Positions 25,764 through 34,472 of a stretch of DNA of 64,000 nt are shown one piece after another. Source of the DNA: a virus; IMG/VR virus record IMGVR_UViG_3300021478_000016, positions 62,001 through 126,000 of that record; one strand, 5' to 3'. A program made the translations under genes and the position numbers. Under the pieces are notes generated by a model, which ran no database searches, was not told the origin of the DNA, and was given only the letters and a program-made list of their open reading frames with translations. Position 1 is the first letter of the stretch. Each line of letters starts with the position of its first letter.

Positions 25764-26288
25764 ATGTCGACGGTCCAGAGAGTCAACTTCACCCCGGTGT
25801 CGGACGTTCTCCCCATCACGCGGAGGGACTTCGCACTGGCCGACCCGACCCTGGCGAACCCCTTCAACGCCACCGCCCTGATCGACGGGGAGTGGGTCAC
25901 GCTGAACTCGAGCTACCAGATCCAGCGGCCGATGAGCATCTCGGCGGCCGGCAACGCGGCAACGGCTCGCAGCTTCCCCCTCTGGGCGGAGAAGGGTCGC
26001 TACGACGTCCAGGCCAACTCGGGTCGCAAGATGCCGGTCATCTGGCTCGGCGAGTCCGAGTGGGACACGCGCATCTTCGACGCGACGGCCGTCGTCGGTT
26101 CGGGTGCGGCCATCACGACCGTCCTCCAGCCGCTCAAGGTCGCTTCCGTCACCATCGGCGGCGTCATCTACTCGGGCCTCGTCGGCTCGGGCGGGTCGGC
26201 GGACAGCAACCCCATCGTCGGCTACGTCACCCGGCTGCCCGCCAACAACGGTGGTCAGCTTCGTTTCCGTACGGGCTACCGCCAGTAA
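25764..26288 (+). CDS. Probable capsid decoration or minor head protein
   Basis: 174 residues, with GGAGGAAGAG upstream of the ATG. It is beta-rich (ATALIDGEWVTLNSSYQIQR, LWAEKGRYDVQANSGRKMPV), a pattern common in capsid decoration proteins, and lies directly before the probable capsid gene, the usual position for such proteins. The call rests on context and composition. Confidence 0.5.
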   Translation: MSTVQRVNFTPVSDVLPITRRDFALADPTLANPFNATALIDGEWVTLNSSYQIQRPMSISAAGNAATARSFPLWAEKGRYDVQANSGRKMPVIWLGESEWDTRIFDATAVVGSGAAITTVLQPLKVASVTIGGVIYSGLVGSGGSADSNPIVGYVTRLPANNGGQLRFRTGYRQ

Positions 26289-26330
26289 GCGGGAGACCCA
26301 GGGCTGAACAGAAGGAGCAAGGAGAAAGCC

Positions 26331-27455
26331 ATGAGCGTCCCCGCGAGAGTCATGAACGACCTCTTCACGCAGAAGCTCGGCACTGCGGAAGGCAAGGAGA
26401 AGATCGCCGAGTACGGCGGCACATACGTGCGCGACCGTCTGCGTGAGGTGAGCTACGCGCGGAAGGTCATTCCGCCGCAGCAGGTCACTCGCGCGGACTG
26501 CCAGCGGTCGGTCAACCACGACACGCTGGTGAAGATCGTGGACGTCGAGCCGCAGAGCCGCGCGCTCACGCTCACGTTCCGTGGTCAGCCGACGGCCCGC
26601 TTCATCCGCGGTCCGAAGGCCGAGGTCGCCTTCTTCACCGTCTCCTCGGAGATGTTCCAGAAGACGGAGCAGGAGCTTCTCGCCTACGAGATGCCCATCA
26701 CCAAGATCATCGAGGACAACTCGGTGAAGGACATCCAGGAGATCGAGGACCGCGAGTTCACGATCAACATCGAGGCGGCGGTTCAGGCGCTCCAGCAGCA
26801 GGCCAACGGCGGCGCGGTGACGACGCTCAACGCGGCGTCCATCCATGCCGGCACGGTGGTCGAGTTCTCCGTCCGCAAGGGCGAGCTCGCGCGCAACTCG
26901 ACGCTCGCGGGCAGCGCCACCGTCCTGCCCATCCAGCGGCCGGACCTCGTGAACCTCTTCAAGCTGCTGGACGGCAACAGGCTGCGCTCCGAGCGCGTCC
27001 TGATGACGGAGGTCGACTGGGACGATCTGCTCCAGTGGACGGTCGAGGACTTCGGCGACCGGCTCCAGTCGGAGACGGCCGTGGACGGCTACAAGTACAA
27101 CACGCTGCTCGGCCGCGCGTACATCCGCACGGTCAAGACGGACATCCTCCGTCCGGGCAACGTGTACGTCTTCACCCGTCCGGAGTTCTTCGGGAAGTTC
27201 TACGTCCTGAACAACTCGAAGTTCTACATCGACAAGATCGCGAACATGATCACCTTCCAGGCATGGGAGGACATCGCGATCGGCATTCTCAACATCGCCG
27301 CCGTGCGCAAGCTCGAGCTCTACTCGGGCGACGCGACGACGAACAACGCGGACGGCATCCTCGCGTCCGTGATTCCCGTGACGGAGGACCAGCTCGGTGC
27401 GGTGAACAACCAGGTCGACGCCGGCCTCCAGTTCCCGCAGGTCCAGCAGTTCTGA
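26331..27455 (+). CDS. Probable major capsid protein
   Basis: 374 residues with a strong GGAGCAAGGAG region before the ATG. Residues 25-60 resemble an N-arm; RSVNHDTLVKIVDVEP and PTARFIRGPKAEVAFF look like E-loop strands; residues 120-170 form the spine helix (EIEDREFTINIEAAVQALQQ); RPEFFGKFYVLNNSKF and the C-terminal part fit the HK97 P- and A-domains. Codon use is the most biased of the window (almost all G/C third positions), as expected of a highly expressed gene, and a strong hairpin follows the stop. No direct family signature was checked. Confidence 0.72.
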   Translation: MSVPARVMNDLFTQKLGTAEGKEKIAEYGGTYVRDRLREVSYARKVIPPQQVTRADCQRSVNHDTLVKIVDVEPQSRALTLTFRGQPTARFIRGPKAEVAFFTVSSEMFQKTEQELLAYEMPITKIIEDNSVKDIQEIEDREFTINIEAAVQALQQQANGGAVTTLNAASIHAGTVVEFSVRKGELARNSTLAGSATVLPIQRPDLVNLFKLLDGNRLRSERVLMTEVDWDDLLQWTVEDFGDRLQSETAVDGYKYNTLLGRAYIRTVKTDILRPGNVYVFTRPEFFGKFYVLNNSKFYIDKIANMITFQAWEDIAIGILNIAAVRKLELYSGDATTNNADGILASVIPVTEDQLGAVNNQVDAGLQFPQVQQF

Positions 27456-27477
27456 GCATCCTCCCCCAAGCAGGGCC

Positions 27478-27516
27478 GAACGGGCGCCGGTTGCCGCATG
27501 GCGCCGACGCCCGTTC
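27478..27516 (+). terminator. Hairpin after the capsid gene
   Basis: GAACGGGCG pairs with CGCCCGTTC across a 21-base loop that holds a second pair of GGCGCC palindromes. There is no run of T after it, so it may act as an attenuator or an RNA end-protection/processing site that limits read-through from the capsid gene to the next. Confidence 0.5.
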
Positions 27517-27534
27517 TGCTTTGGAGGCCACGAC

Positions 27535-28143
27535 ATGTTCCAGATCCACAACGTTGCGCATCACCCGAAGACACGTCTCGTCCGGGCAGCGGCTCCGGTC
27601 CATGCTCGCCACAAGCAGTACATCCTGAAGACGCAGCGCCGGCTCATTCCGAACAGGCCCATCGCAGTCACGGAAGACGAGCTGACCGAGAACCTCGAGG
27701 AGCTCAAGGCGCTCGAAGCACGAGGCATCATCGAGTGCCGACTGGCCTCTGGTGAGCTCGTGGACCTGAAGACCTTCACGGTCACAGGGTCGCTGCCGGA
27801 CACCAGCAAGCCCAGGTTCCGGCAGGACAGTGCGCAGAACGACCCTCCTCGCGGCAAGAGTGCGGTCTTCACGTCCGACACCACCGAGGAGATCGCCGTG
27901 AAGGAGGGAGAGCACGCCGGCGGTGGCATGACCGAAGAGGCCATGGCGGAAGCTGCTCTGGAGCAGGGTCTTCCCCCTCTCCCCGAGGAGCTCCAGCATC
28001 TCGAAGACGAGCCGAAGCAGGCCTCAGCGCCCGTGCCCGAGGGCAACGCCTTCGGGGGTCCTTCACCGGAGGGTGTGGACGAGGACGAGCCGGAGCAGGA
28101 GCACAAGGAACAGCCGAAGGCCAAGAAGCGTCCCCGGAGGTAA
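27535..28143 (+). CDS. Hypothetical virion-type protein with acidic disordered tail
   Basis: 202 residues; GGAGG upstream of the ATG. The first 85 residues are ordered (RLIPNRPIAVTEDELTENLE, basic start), the rest is acidic and Pro-rich ending in KAKKRPRR. Gene order places it between capsid and neck genes, where a head-tail connector accessory is common. Function not established. Confidence 0.55.
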   Translation: MFQIHNVAHHPKTRLVRAAAPVHARHKQYILKTQRRLIPNRPIAVTEDELTENLEELKALEARGIIECRLASGELVDLKTFTVTGSLPDTSKPRFRQDSAQNDPPRGKSAVFTSDTTEEIAVKEGEHAGGGMTEEAMAEAALEQGLPPLPEELQHLEDEPKQASAPVPEGNAFGGPSPEGVDEDEPEQEHKEQPKAKKRPRR

Positions 28144-28146
28144 GCG

Positions 28147-28647
28147 GTGGCTCTCGAAGGCATCCCCCAGTCGACTCCGTGCATGCGCAGCTTCGTTGCG
28201 ACTGCGCGCGAGTACATGAGAGATCACCCCGAGTTGAACCGGTTGGTCCGAGGGGAGGAGTCCAGTGACCGGCAGATTGCCTGGGCGGTTCTGGATGCGC
28301 TCTCGAGCTTCAACGGCACGCCTCCTCTCACGGCCTACATCCTCGACGAGCTGCTCATGCGCAACCAACATCACCTGCTCTTGCGCATGACCATCATCGC
28401 TCTTCTCGAGAGCGTGGCGCTTCTCCAGGTCCGCAACCACATCAACTACTCGAACGGAGGCATCAACGTCGGCGTCAACGACAAGGCACCGATGATCCTC
28501 CAGTGGCTCCAGTACTACAAGGCCTACACGGAGCAGCTCAAGCTCCGGGTGAAGGTGGCGCTCAACATCGAGAGCATTCTGGGGCCCAGCAACAGCGGCG
28601 TTCACAGTGAGCTGTGGGCCGTCAACGCGACCTACGCTGCCTACTGA
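28147..28647 (+). CDS. Putative head-tail connector / neck protein
   Basis: 166 residues from a GTG three bases after the previous stop. Helical with many hydrophobic residues (ILDELLMRNQHHLLLRMTII), followed by a region with Tyr and Asn. Its position after the capsid gene is that of connector proteins in myoviruses; no motif proves it. Confidence 0.5.
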   Translation: MALEGIPQSTPCMRSFVATAREYMRDHPELNRLVRGEESSDRQIAWAVLDALSSFNGTPPLTAYILDELLMRNQHHLLLRMTIIALLESVALLQVRNHINYSNGGINVGVNDKAPMILQWLQYYKAYTEQLKLRVKVALNIESILGPSNSGVHSELWAVNATYAAY

Positions 28648-28656
28648 GGTGGAGAG

Positions 28657-29160
28657 ATGCTCAAGGTCTACAAGTTTCGGGAGATGGATGAGATCATCGC
28701 TTTTCTCAGCGGTGCAGTCTTCGGCACGGACGTCTCGTTCTTCCGCCAGGCCATCGTCAACGGGTCAGCCGGGTACAAGGTGGCGCCCTCGCTCGTCGGG
28801 CTCACGTTCAAGACCAAGTCCCCCGGCCCAGCAGGTACCTGTACCTTCGTCGCCGGCGCTGATACGGCTGGAGGTCGTCTGACTCCCGCTGAGATCAAGA
28901 CGCAGATCGAGGCAGGCATCTCCGGTCTCAAGGTGACCTTCTTCGAGGGTCGCCTTGCTATCGCCGAGGCAACGCCCGCAAGCGGCGTGACGGTGGACCA
29001 CACCGGCACGTCGAACGTCGCACTCGGTTTCGACACGAACGCCGACGTCGTGGGCAAGTTCTTCAACTCGCCCTTCAGTGGAGCGCCTCCGACGACGCCG
29101 TACATGGTCCAGGCGTACTCGGTGAACGACAACATGCACGTGGTCTACACTTGGGAGTGA
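28657..29160 (+). CDS. Small beta-rich virion-type protein
   Basis: 167 residues; GGTGGAGAG before the ATG. Beta-rich with alternating hydrophobics (GLKVTFFEGRLAIAEATPAS), and a Gly/Thr-rich middle. It precedes the ferritin-like virion protein by 8 bases, so the two are co-translated. Structural role inferred from position. Confidence 0.5.
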   Translation: MLKVYKFREMDEIIAFLSGAVFGTDVSFFRQAIVNGSAGYKVAPSLVGLTFKTKSPGPAGTCTFVAGADTAGGRLTPAEIKTQIEAGISGLKVTFFEGRLAIAEATPASGVTVDHTGTSNVALGFDTNADVVGKFFNSPFSGAPPTTPYMVQAYSVNDNMHVVYTWE

Positions 29161-29168
29161 GGCTCAAG

Positions 29169-31538
29169 ATGGCGACGGCATTCGACCCCATGTTCCGGCA
29201 GGGCCCTTCGATGGGCGAGGGTGCGGACTTCTTCCTCAAGCTGAAGAAGTTCGCGGAAGATCCGGCGACGGGTCCGGCGGAGCCGATGGCTTCGTCGGGA
29301 GCTCCGTTCCAGGACCAGGTCCTCGAGCTGATGCTCAACATGGTCCAGAACGAGTTCAAGACCATGCTCGCCTACAAGACCTACGCGCAGACGCTGCGTG
29401 GGCCCGAGCACTTCGGTGTGGCGAAGGAGTTCGAGGAGCATGCCGAGAACGAGATCGAGCATGCCGACTTCTTGCTCCGCCGTCTCTCGGTGCTGATGGG
29501 TGGTCCGGTGCCGGTGCCGGACATCCCAGCTCCCGAGCCTCTCGACTCCTGCGAGGACATCATTCATGCGATGATCGCCATGGAGCAGGAGGGCATCAAG
29601 AACTGGCAGAACCTCCTCTCGATGCTGGGCGACAACCCGACGAAGTACAAGGTCGAGGAGTTCCTGGCGCGGGAGCTGCACCATGTCGACGAGCTCTTCC
29701 AGCTTCTTCCCTCCGAGACCGCGCAGGCGCAGCAACCGCAGCCTGGTGGCTCCACTTCTGCTCCTCCTGCTGCTCCTCCTGCTGCTCCTCCTGCTGCTGA
29801 ACAGCCCGAAGCTCCGCCGGCTACTCCTCAAGCTGGTGATGGACCTCAGGCCGGGCAGCCGCCCGGTCTGAAGCTCTCGAGCGTCAAGACCGCTGCGCGT
29901 CAGCGCTTCACGCGGGACGACAAGGGAAACATCGTTCAGATCCCCGCTCGCTACGAGGGCAACCCCGAAGACCCGGGCTCGTTCTCGAGCGCCCTCGACG
30001 AGGCGTTCAAGTACGCGTGCAAGACCGCCGGCATCAAGATCCCCGCTCCATCCCACGACAGCACCAAGGGCAGCTCCGAAGCCAAGACGCCGAACGGTGC
30101 CCAGAACCTCGACGTCTTCGACGCCGGCGGCAAGGAGGCATCCAACACGGGCCTCGGCAAGCCGCCGGTCGTCCCGATGGAGAACGAGCCGACGAGCGAC
30201 GCGAAGGATCCGCAGGAGGAGACGAAGCAGGCAGCCGCTGCTCCCGAGCATCTTCGCAAGGCGAAGGAACGCGGTGAGGCCAATGCTGTCGCGCGCTCCA
30301 CGCAGATGAAGGGTCAGCGCGGAGAGCTCTACGGAGACCTCGTCGGCCGCCTTCTCGGCGGTGCTGCTGGTTGGAAGGCGGGCAAGACTCTCGCTGGCAA
30401 GAGTGGAAGCACGCTCGCTCGCGTCATGGGGGTCGGCATGGCCCAGGCTGCGGGCGGCCGGGTGGGGAAGCAGATCGGGAGAGAGGCCGACGCTGCACGC
30501 GCCAAGAAGAAGTACGGCGCAGCCCTCATCGAGAGCCTGCCGTCCTTCCTCAAGACCGCCCTCGAGGACGAGATGAACATGCTCGCCCAAGAGCAGGCGG
30601 CAGAGCAGGCGGAGATGGCCAACGCCGGCCGCTTCTACGCGACCCGCGCGCAAGAGCACGCGCAGGCCCGACAGGCGCTCGAGCAGCAGCTCCAGCAGGC
30701 GCAGTCGGACCTGGAGCAGAAGGAGACGTCGATCCAGCAGATGCAGGAGGCCATGGCCGCCAACTCGTCGGCTGCGAGCGAGTCCACGACCAGCGCCATG
30801 CTCCAGGCCGTCAACTCGAATACACAGGCCATCCAGCAACGGCAGCTCGCCTCCGACGCGGCCAACGCGAACATGACCCTGCGCGACCAGCTCCGTCAGC
30901 TCGCCGACGGACCGAGCGACGGCAACCCGCAGGGCCCCGGTGACATCCAGGGTGCCGTCCAGGGACCCTCAGGCGGCCCGACCTCCGGCAACGGGGAGAA
31001 GGAGCTCCAGGACGGTCCGGGCAGCGCCCCGCCGGCTGGCGAGAGCAACGCCTACCAGCCCATCCAGAGCCCCGAGAGCGGGCTAGCCAAGGGCGAGCCT
31101 GGACGCGTCGTGGGCATCGCCGGCGACAGCCGGCAGCCCTCCACGCCCTCGGCCTACAAGGACGGCGGGCAGGGCAAGCAGGCGGGCCTCCAGCTCCCGC
31201 CGGACGTCAAGGCGAAGCTCCGCGGCATGGGTCTGGGCGCCGCGGCCGGGGCCGGCGTGCTCGGTGGGGCGACGGCCATCGAGGCGGCACGGGGACCCGG
31301 ACCGGTGCGCGAGAAGGTGGAGAAGCTCGAGGCGAAGCCGGAGAGTTTCCGCAACTCGATGCAGACCGCGCAGGCGAAGGGGCATCTCGCGTTCCGCGAG
31401 GCAGTGGCAGAGCATCCGGTAGCCGCGACGGCGGCCTCGATGCTTCCTGGTGCTGCGCTCGGGGCATCTCTCGGTCCGGCGGCGGTGAGCGCCGGCAAGA
31501 AGGTCATCCAGAACATCAAGGCGCTCCGCGCTCAGTGA
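29169..31538 (+). CDS. Virion-type protein with N-terminal ferritin-like di-iron domain
   Basis: 789 residues from the second in-frame ATG. Residues 48-182 form a four-helix bundle with every ligand of a ferritin/bacterioferritin di-iron centre: Glu62, Glu95-x-x-His98 (in ENEIEH), Glu139, and Glu169-x-x-His172 (in ARELHHVDEL); the spacing is close to that of bacterioferritin. A Pro/Ala linker with three APPA repeats follows, then a Gly-rich segment near 400-440, a long Gln/Glu/Ala coiled coil (about 470-580), and a C-terminal glycine-zipper region. Such a bundle could bind or oxidise iron inside the virion. The rest looks like an internal or ejected virion protein. The role is inferred from the ligand set and the location among neck genes. 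Confidence 0.78.
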   Translation: MATAFDPMFRQGPSMGEGADFFLKLKKFAEDPATGPAEPMASSGAPFQDQVLELMLNMVQNEFKTMLAYKTYAQTLRGPEHFGVAKEFEEHAENEIEHADFLLRRLSVLMGGPVPVPDIPAPEPLDSCEDIIHAMIAMEQEGIKNWQNLLSMLGDNPTKYKVEEFLARELHHVDELFQLLPSETAQAQQPQPGGSTSAPPAAPPAAPPAAEQPEAPPATPQAGDGPQAGQPPGLKLSSVKTAARQRFTRDDKGNIVQIPARYEGNPEDPGSFSSALDEAFKYACKTAGIKIPAPSHDSTKGSSEAKTPNGAQNLDVFDAGGKEASNTGLGKPPVVPMENEPTSDAKDPQEETKQAAAAPEHLRKAKERGEANAVARSTQMKGQRGELYGDLVGRLLGGAAGWKAGKTLAGKSGSTLARVMGVGMAQAAGGRVGKQIGREADAARAKKKYGAALIESLPSFLKTALEDEMNMLAQEQAAEQAEMANAGRFYATRAQEHAQARQALEQQLQQAQSDLEQKETSIQQMQEAMAANSSAASESTTSAMLQAVNSNTQAIQQRQLASDAANANMTLRDQLRQLADGPSDGNPQGPGDIQGAVQGPSGGPTSGNGEKELQDGPGSAPPAGESNAYQPIQSPESGLAKGEPGRVVGIAGDSRQPSTPSAYKDGGQGKQAGLQLPPDVKAKLRGMGLGAAAGAGVLGGATAIEAARGPGPVREKVEKLEAKPESFRNSMQTAQAKGHLAFREAVAEHPVAATAASMLPGAALGASLGPAAVSAGKKVIQNIKALRAQ
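29760..29795 (+). repeat. 12-bp tandem repeat, 3 copies, coding APPA
   Basis: GCTCCTCCTGCT occurs three times back to back. It is in frame in the ferritin-like protein gene and codes for the Pro/Ala linker after the di-iron domain. Such repeats change length easily by slippage, so linker length may vary between isolates. Confidence 0.85.
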
Positions 31539-31545
31539 GGAGATC

Positions 31546-32550
31546 ATGCTCGACTCGTTCCTGGCAGCCGCCTACGACAACACGAAGAAGAACGAGGAGA
31601 AGCGCGCGATGGTCGACGCGCTCAAGAAGTTGCCGGCGCCCTTCCTCGCGAAGCTCGCGAGTCGAGAGGTGAAGCTCGGCGACATCTTCAGCGCCCCGAA
31701 CTGTTCCAAAGACGGCGACGAGAGCTGGCTCGGCAAGTTCAAGGGCACGCCGCTGGCAGAGCAGGCGATGCAGCTCGAACAGGCCGAGCTCCAGCTCGAG
31801 ATGCAGCGACTCGAGAACCAGCAGCAGAGCCGGGCGGAGAGCCAGGCCAGCAACTCGATCTGGGACCAGCAAGACCAGCTCCGCCTCCAGAAGAAGCTCC
31901 TCGAGCTTCAGCTCTACCAGATGGAGCTCGAGGGGGAGCATGCAGCCATGGCACCACCCGCGACCGTCGACACTCAGAAGAAGAAGCCGATCCCGGAGGC
32001 AGGCAATCCGGGTGCTGGCTCGATGGGCCCGGAGGCCGAGAACAGCGAAGAGAACATGGCTCCGGTGGGCACTCGGGGTCCCGGCGATGCCAAGACGGCT
32101 TCGCTGAAGAAGCTCAGCGAGAGCCCGATGGGCAAGATCGCCGACGCCTGGGGTCGTGAGCTCGCACGCTCCGACATGCAGAAGACCGCCCTGCCCTCGA
32201 TGGGCACTCTCGCCGGCGCCGGCAAGAGCATGCTCTCGGGCGCCAAGGGCATCTGGGGCGCTCTGCCGTCAGCTCAGAAGACCAAGATGCTCGGCGGTGC
32301 TGCGGTGGGTGCTCTCGGTGGTGCAGCAGCGACCGGCCACGATCAACAGGGCTTCCACCCGCTGCGCGCCATCGGCGGAGCTCTCGGAGGCGCTGCCCTC
32401 GGCGGTGCCGCAGGCGGGGCGGCGCACAACATCGCCGAGAAGGGTCTCGCCGGCGGCATCTCGCAGAGCGTGCAGCAGGGCAAGAACATCGGTGGCTTCC
32501 TCGCTGGGCAGGCCCGCGCTGCGATGCCGGGCCTCTCCCCAAAAGTCTGA
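31546..32550 (+). CDS. Virion-type protein: FLAAAY start, coiled coil and glycine-zipper helices
   Basis: 334 residues; GAGGAG before the ATG. It begins MLDSFLAAAY, shared with the 23154 protein. Residues 75-125 form a Gln/Glu/Leu coiled coil (AEQAMQLEQAELQLEMQRLE). Residues 205-300 hold Gly/Ala-rich zipper helices (GALGGAAATGHDQQG..., GGALGGAALGGAAGGAAHN). The same overall architecture occurs in the 29169 protein, and both may be internal virion or membrane-crossing proteins. No family recognised. Confidence 0.55.
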   Translation: MLDSFLAAAYDNTKKNEEKRAMVDALKKLPAPFLAKLASREVKLGDIFSAPNCSKDGDESWLGKFKGTPLAEQAMQLEQAELQLEMQRLENQQQSRAESQASNSIWDQQDQLRLQKKLLELQLYQMELEGEHAAMAPPATVDTQKKKPIPEAGNPGAGSMGPEAENSEENMAPVGTRGPGDAKTASLKKLSESPMGKIADAWGRELARSDMQKTALPSMGTLAGAGKSMLSGAKGIWGALPSAQKTKMLGGAAVGALGGAAATGHDQQGFHPLRAIGGALGGAALGGAAGGAAHNIAEKGLAGGISQSVQQGKNIGGFLAGQARAAMPGLSPKV

Positions 32551-32568
32551 CCGGGGTCCCAGCCCCGG
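32551..32568 (+). terminator. Short GC hairpin after the 31546 gene
   Basis: CCGGGG and CCCCGG pair across a 6-base loop starting directly after the stop codon. No T-run follows. It may be a weak terminator or RNA-processing hairpin; the following 89 bases up to the next gene contain nothing else recognisable except the ribosome-binding site GGAGG at 32646. Confidence 0.35.
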
Positions 32569-32657
32569 CTCCCAGTCAGCTCCCAACGGTCGCTCGCGCA
32601 CCTGCACGTGCCCCCACATCGATGGCACCGACACAACTCGCGCCAGGAGGAACGAAG

Positions 32658-32993
32658 ATGTCCCCGGGAGTAGTCCCCGCTCCCGGCAAGAGCCACTCGC
32701 TCGCTGTCGGAGAGAGCTTCCAGAAGATGTACGAAGGCCTCGACTCGAACATGCAGAAGACGATCTCCTCTCTGCCTCTCGTGTCGCAAGGCCATCTCAG
32801 TCCCGCAGCCGCGCTCAACATCCTGCACTACGACAAGAAGCCCGGAGAGCAGCTCGGCGACGTCGTCTCGCGCGTCGCTCTTCCGAGCTCCATCCCCTCA
32901 GCGCCTGGTGGGTCCTCGATTCGACCGCGCTCCATGGCCACCGTCGGCCCGCGCCCACGCAGCTCGTCTGCGTTCGCCACCGGAATCGGATGA
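32658..32993 (+). CDS. Small hypothetical protein
   Basis: 111 residues; the ATG with GGAGG seven bases upstream is chosen over an earlier in-frame ATG. A helical middle (VGESFQKMYEGLDSNMQ) is followed by a Ser/Pro-rich tail. It sits between virion-type genes. No family recognised. Confidence 0.5.
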   Translation: MSPGVVPAPGKSHSLAVGESFQKMYEGLDSNMQKTISSLPLVSQGHLSPAAALNILHYDKKPGEQLGDVVSRVALPSSIPSAPGGSSIRPRSMATVGPRPRSSSAFATGIG

Positions 32994-32994
32994 C

Positions 32995-33912
32995 ATGCCC
33001 GTCTCGATCGAGGTCATCAAGCTCAAGGTTCGGTCCCTCGACCGGAACCTGATTGAGATCTCCTGGGAGCTCAAGAGCACCCAGGAGGATGTCTTCGACT
33101 ATCAGTTCCAGATCTACCGCAGTGAGTCGCCGAGTGGACCCTGGGACATCATCTCGGTCCCCTTCCAGGACGAGTACCTCTTCATCGACAACGCCATCTG
33201 GGTCGGAGATCGATGGAGGATGCTGCACTATCAGGTGCGGGTCATCCACGTTCCGACAGGAGACACGAAGGACTTCGGCCCCGTGACCCAAGAGGCAGAG
33301 CCCGACCTCATCGCCCTCGAGCTGCGCCGCCACACCCAGCTCCTCTTCCACGAGTACGCTGGTCGCAAGTGCTGGGTCTTGCCGATCCGCACCTTCGGTC
33401 CTCGCTGCGAGTGCTGGGACAACCGCCTCCAGAAGAAGACCCGGTCCCGCTGCGAGCTCTGCTTCGACACCGGCTTCGTGCGAGGGTACCTGTCCCCCAT
33501 CGAGGTCTGGATGCAGGTCGATCCCTCACCGAAGACGAACCAGGTGACGAACGTGGGCACGATGCAGCAGTCGAATACGACTGCGCGAGTCGGCTACTAC
33601 CCGCCGCTCAGACCGAACGACCTCATCGTCGAACCGGAGAACCGCCGCTGGCGTGTCATCCAGGTCAACCAGACGGAGCAAGGTCGGGCCGCAGTCCATC
33701 AAGAGCTCCAGCTTCACGAGATTCCCCATCGTGACATCGAGTACGCTGTGCCGCTTCTCTTGGACCAGGCGCTCAAGGACATCTGGTTCTCCCCGCCGCG
33801 CAACTTCACGATGCCGACCAATCTCCAGAACGTGGAAGACACCGACATCCTCGACCCGTTCTCCATCTACCCGGCGCAGATCCCCGACCCCTCCAGCTTC
33901 GGTAAGGGATGA
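32995..33912 (+). CDS. Probable neck/connector protein with fibronectin-III-like and zinc-ribbon parts
   Basis: 305 residues; the start two bases after the previous stop is preferred because the upstream frame overlaps the other gene. Residues 1-95 have the beta pattern of a fibronectin type III fold (IEVIKLKVRSLDRNLIEISW ... FQIYRSESPSGPW). Residues 135-160 carry a CEC...CELC zinc motif before DTGFVRGYLSP. The C-terminal half is beta-rich (NDLIVEPENRRWRVIQVNQ). Phage proteins of this layout occur near neck and tail-completion genes. The exact role is inferred. Confidence 0.55.
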   Translation: MPVSIEVIKLKVRSLDRNLIEISWELKSTQEDVFDYQFQIYRSESPSGPWDIISVPFQDEYLFIDNAIWVGDRWRMLHYQVRVIHVPTGDTKDFGPVTQEAEPDLIALELRRHTQLLFHEYAGRKCWVLPIRTFGPRCECWDNRLQKKTRSRCELCFDTGFVRGYLSPIEVWMQVDPSPKTNQVTNVGTMQQSNTTARVGYYPPLRPNDLIVEPENRRWRVIQVNQTEQGRAAVHQELQLHEIPHRDIEYAVPLLLDQALKDIWFSPPRNFTMPTNLQNVEDTDILDPFSIYPAQIPDPSSFGKG

Positions 33913-34472
33913 CCATGAGCCTCCCCAGCATCTTCGACTACCTGCCTGAAGAAGGGCCCGGTCTCGTGAAGTCGGCGATGGATGCTGGTCTGCTGACGAA
34001 GCTCAAGACCGTCACCAAGAGCACTCCGAAGATCAAGTTGAAGTGGGGAGGCAAGGGGCAGTTCAACGCAGATACCTTCAACTCCGAAGCGGCGGCTGCT
34101 CGTCCTCTCGTTCGTCCTCTCGAGGTGGCGAGCGACCCGTTCAAGAAGACTGGGGAGACGAAGAAGGAAGAACCGGTGCCCTTCAGTGGGGCAACGATTC
34201 GAGCGGCGCTGAAGACGACGCTCCCGTACATCGTCGGTGTTCCCATCGGCGCGGTCATCGGCCACGGACTCGGCAAGGGTCTGGACCTGCTCGAGAGAGA
34301 GCATGGGGTGCCGGTGACTGGTATGGTGACAAAGTACGGTCCGACGGCGTTCATGGCTCTTGGCGGTCTTCTGGCTGCTCGAGAGGCTGCTCACAGGAAG
34401 GCGGAGAGAGAGGTCTGGAGACGTGCCCACGAGAGTACCCAGAACGGAGCCGCGGGGAGCGCTACCGAGTAG
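33909..34472 (+). CDS. Small protein with glycine-rich hydrophobic segment
   Basis: 187 residues, ATGA overlap with the previous gene, with a second ATG two codons later. Residues 100-125 (YIVGVPIGAVIGHGLGKG) are a membrane-like helix with glycine spacing; another hydrophobic stretch near 145 (AFMALGGLLAAR) precedes a basic tail. It may be an internal virion protein. No family recognised. Confidence 0.5.
   Translation: MTMSLPSIFDYLPEEGPGLVKSAMDAGLLTKLKTVTKSTPKIKLKWGGKGQFNADTFNSEAAAARPLVRPLEVASDPFKKTGETKKEEPVPFSGATIRAALKTTLPYIVGVPIGAVIGHGLGKGLDLLEREHGVPVTGMVTKYGPTAFMALGGLLAAREAAHRKAEREVWRRAHESTQNGAAGSATE

Noticed and set aside
25053-27551. 832-codon minus-strand frame across the capsid region
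   Set aside because: Shadow of the capsid-module genes; composition is Arg/Leu/Val-rich with no motif.
29760-29795. Short tandem repeat considered as a CRISPR-like or regulatory array
   Set aside because: The 12-bp units are contiguous, without spacers, in frame, and code for a Pro/Ala linker.
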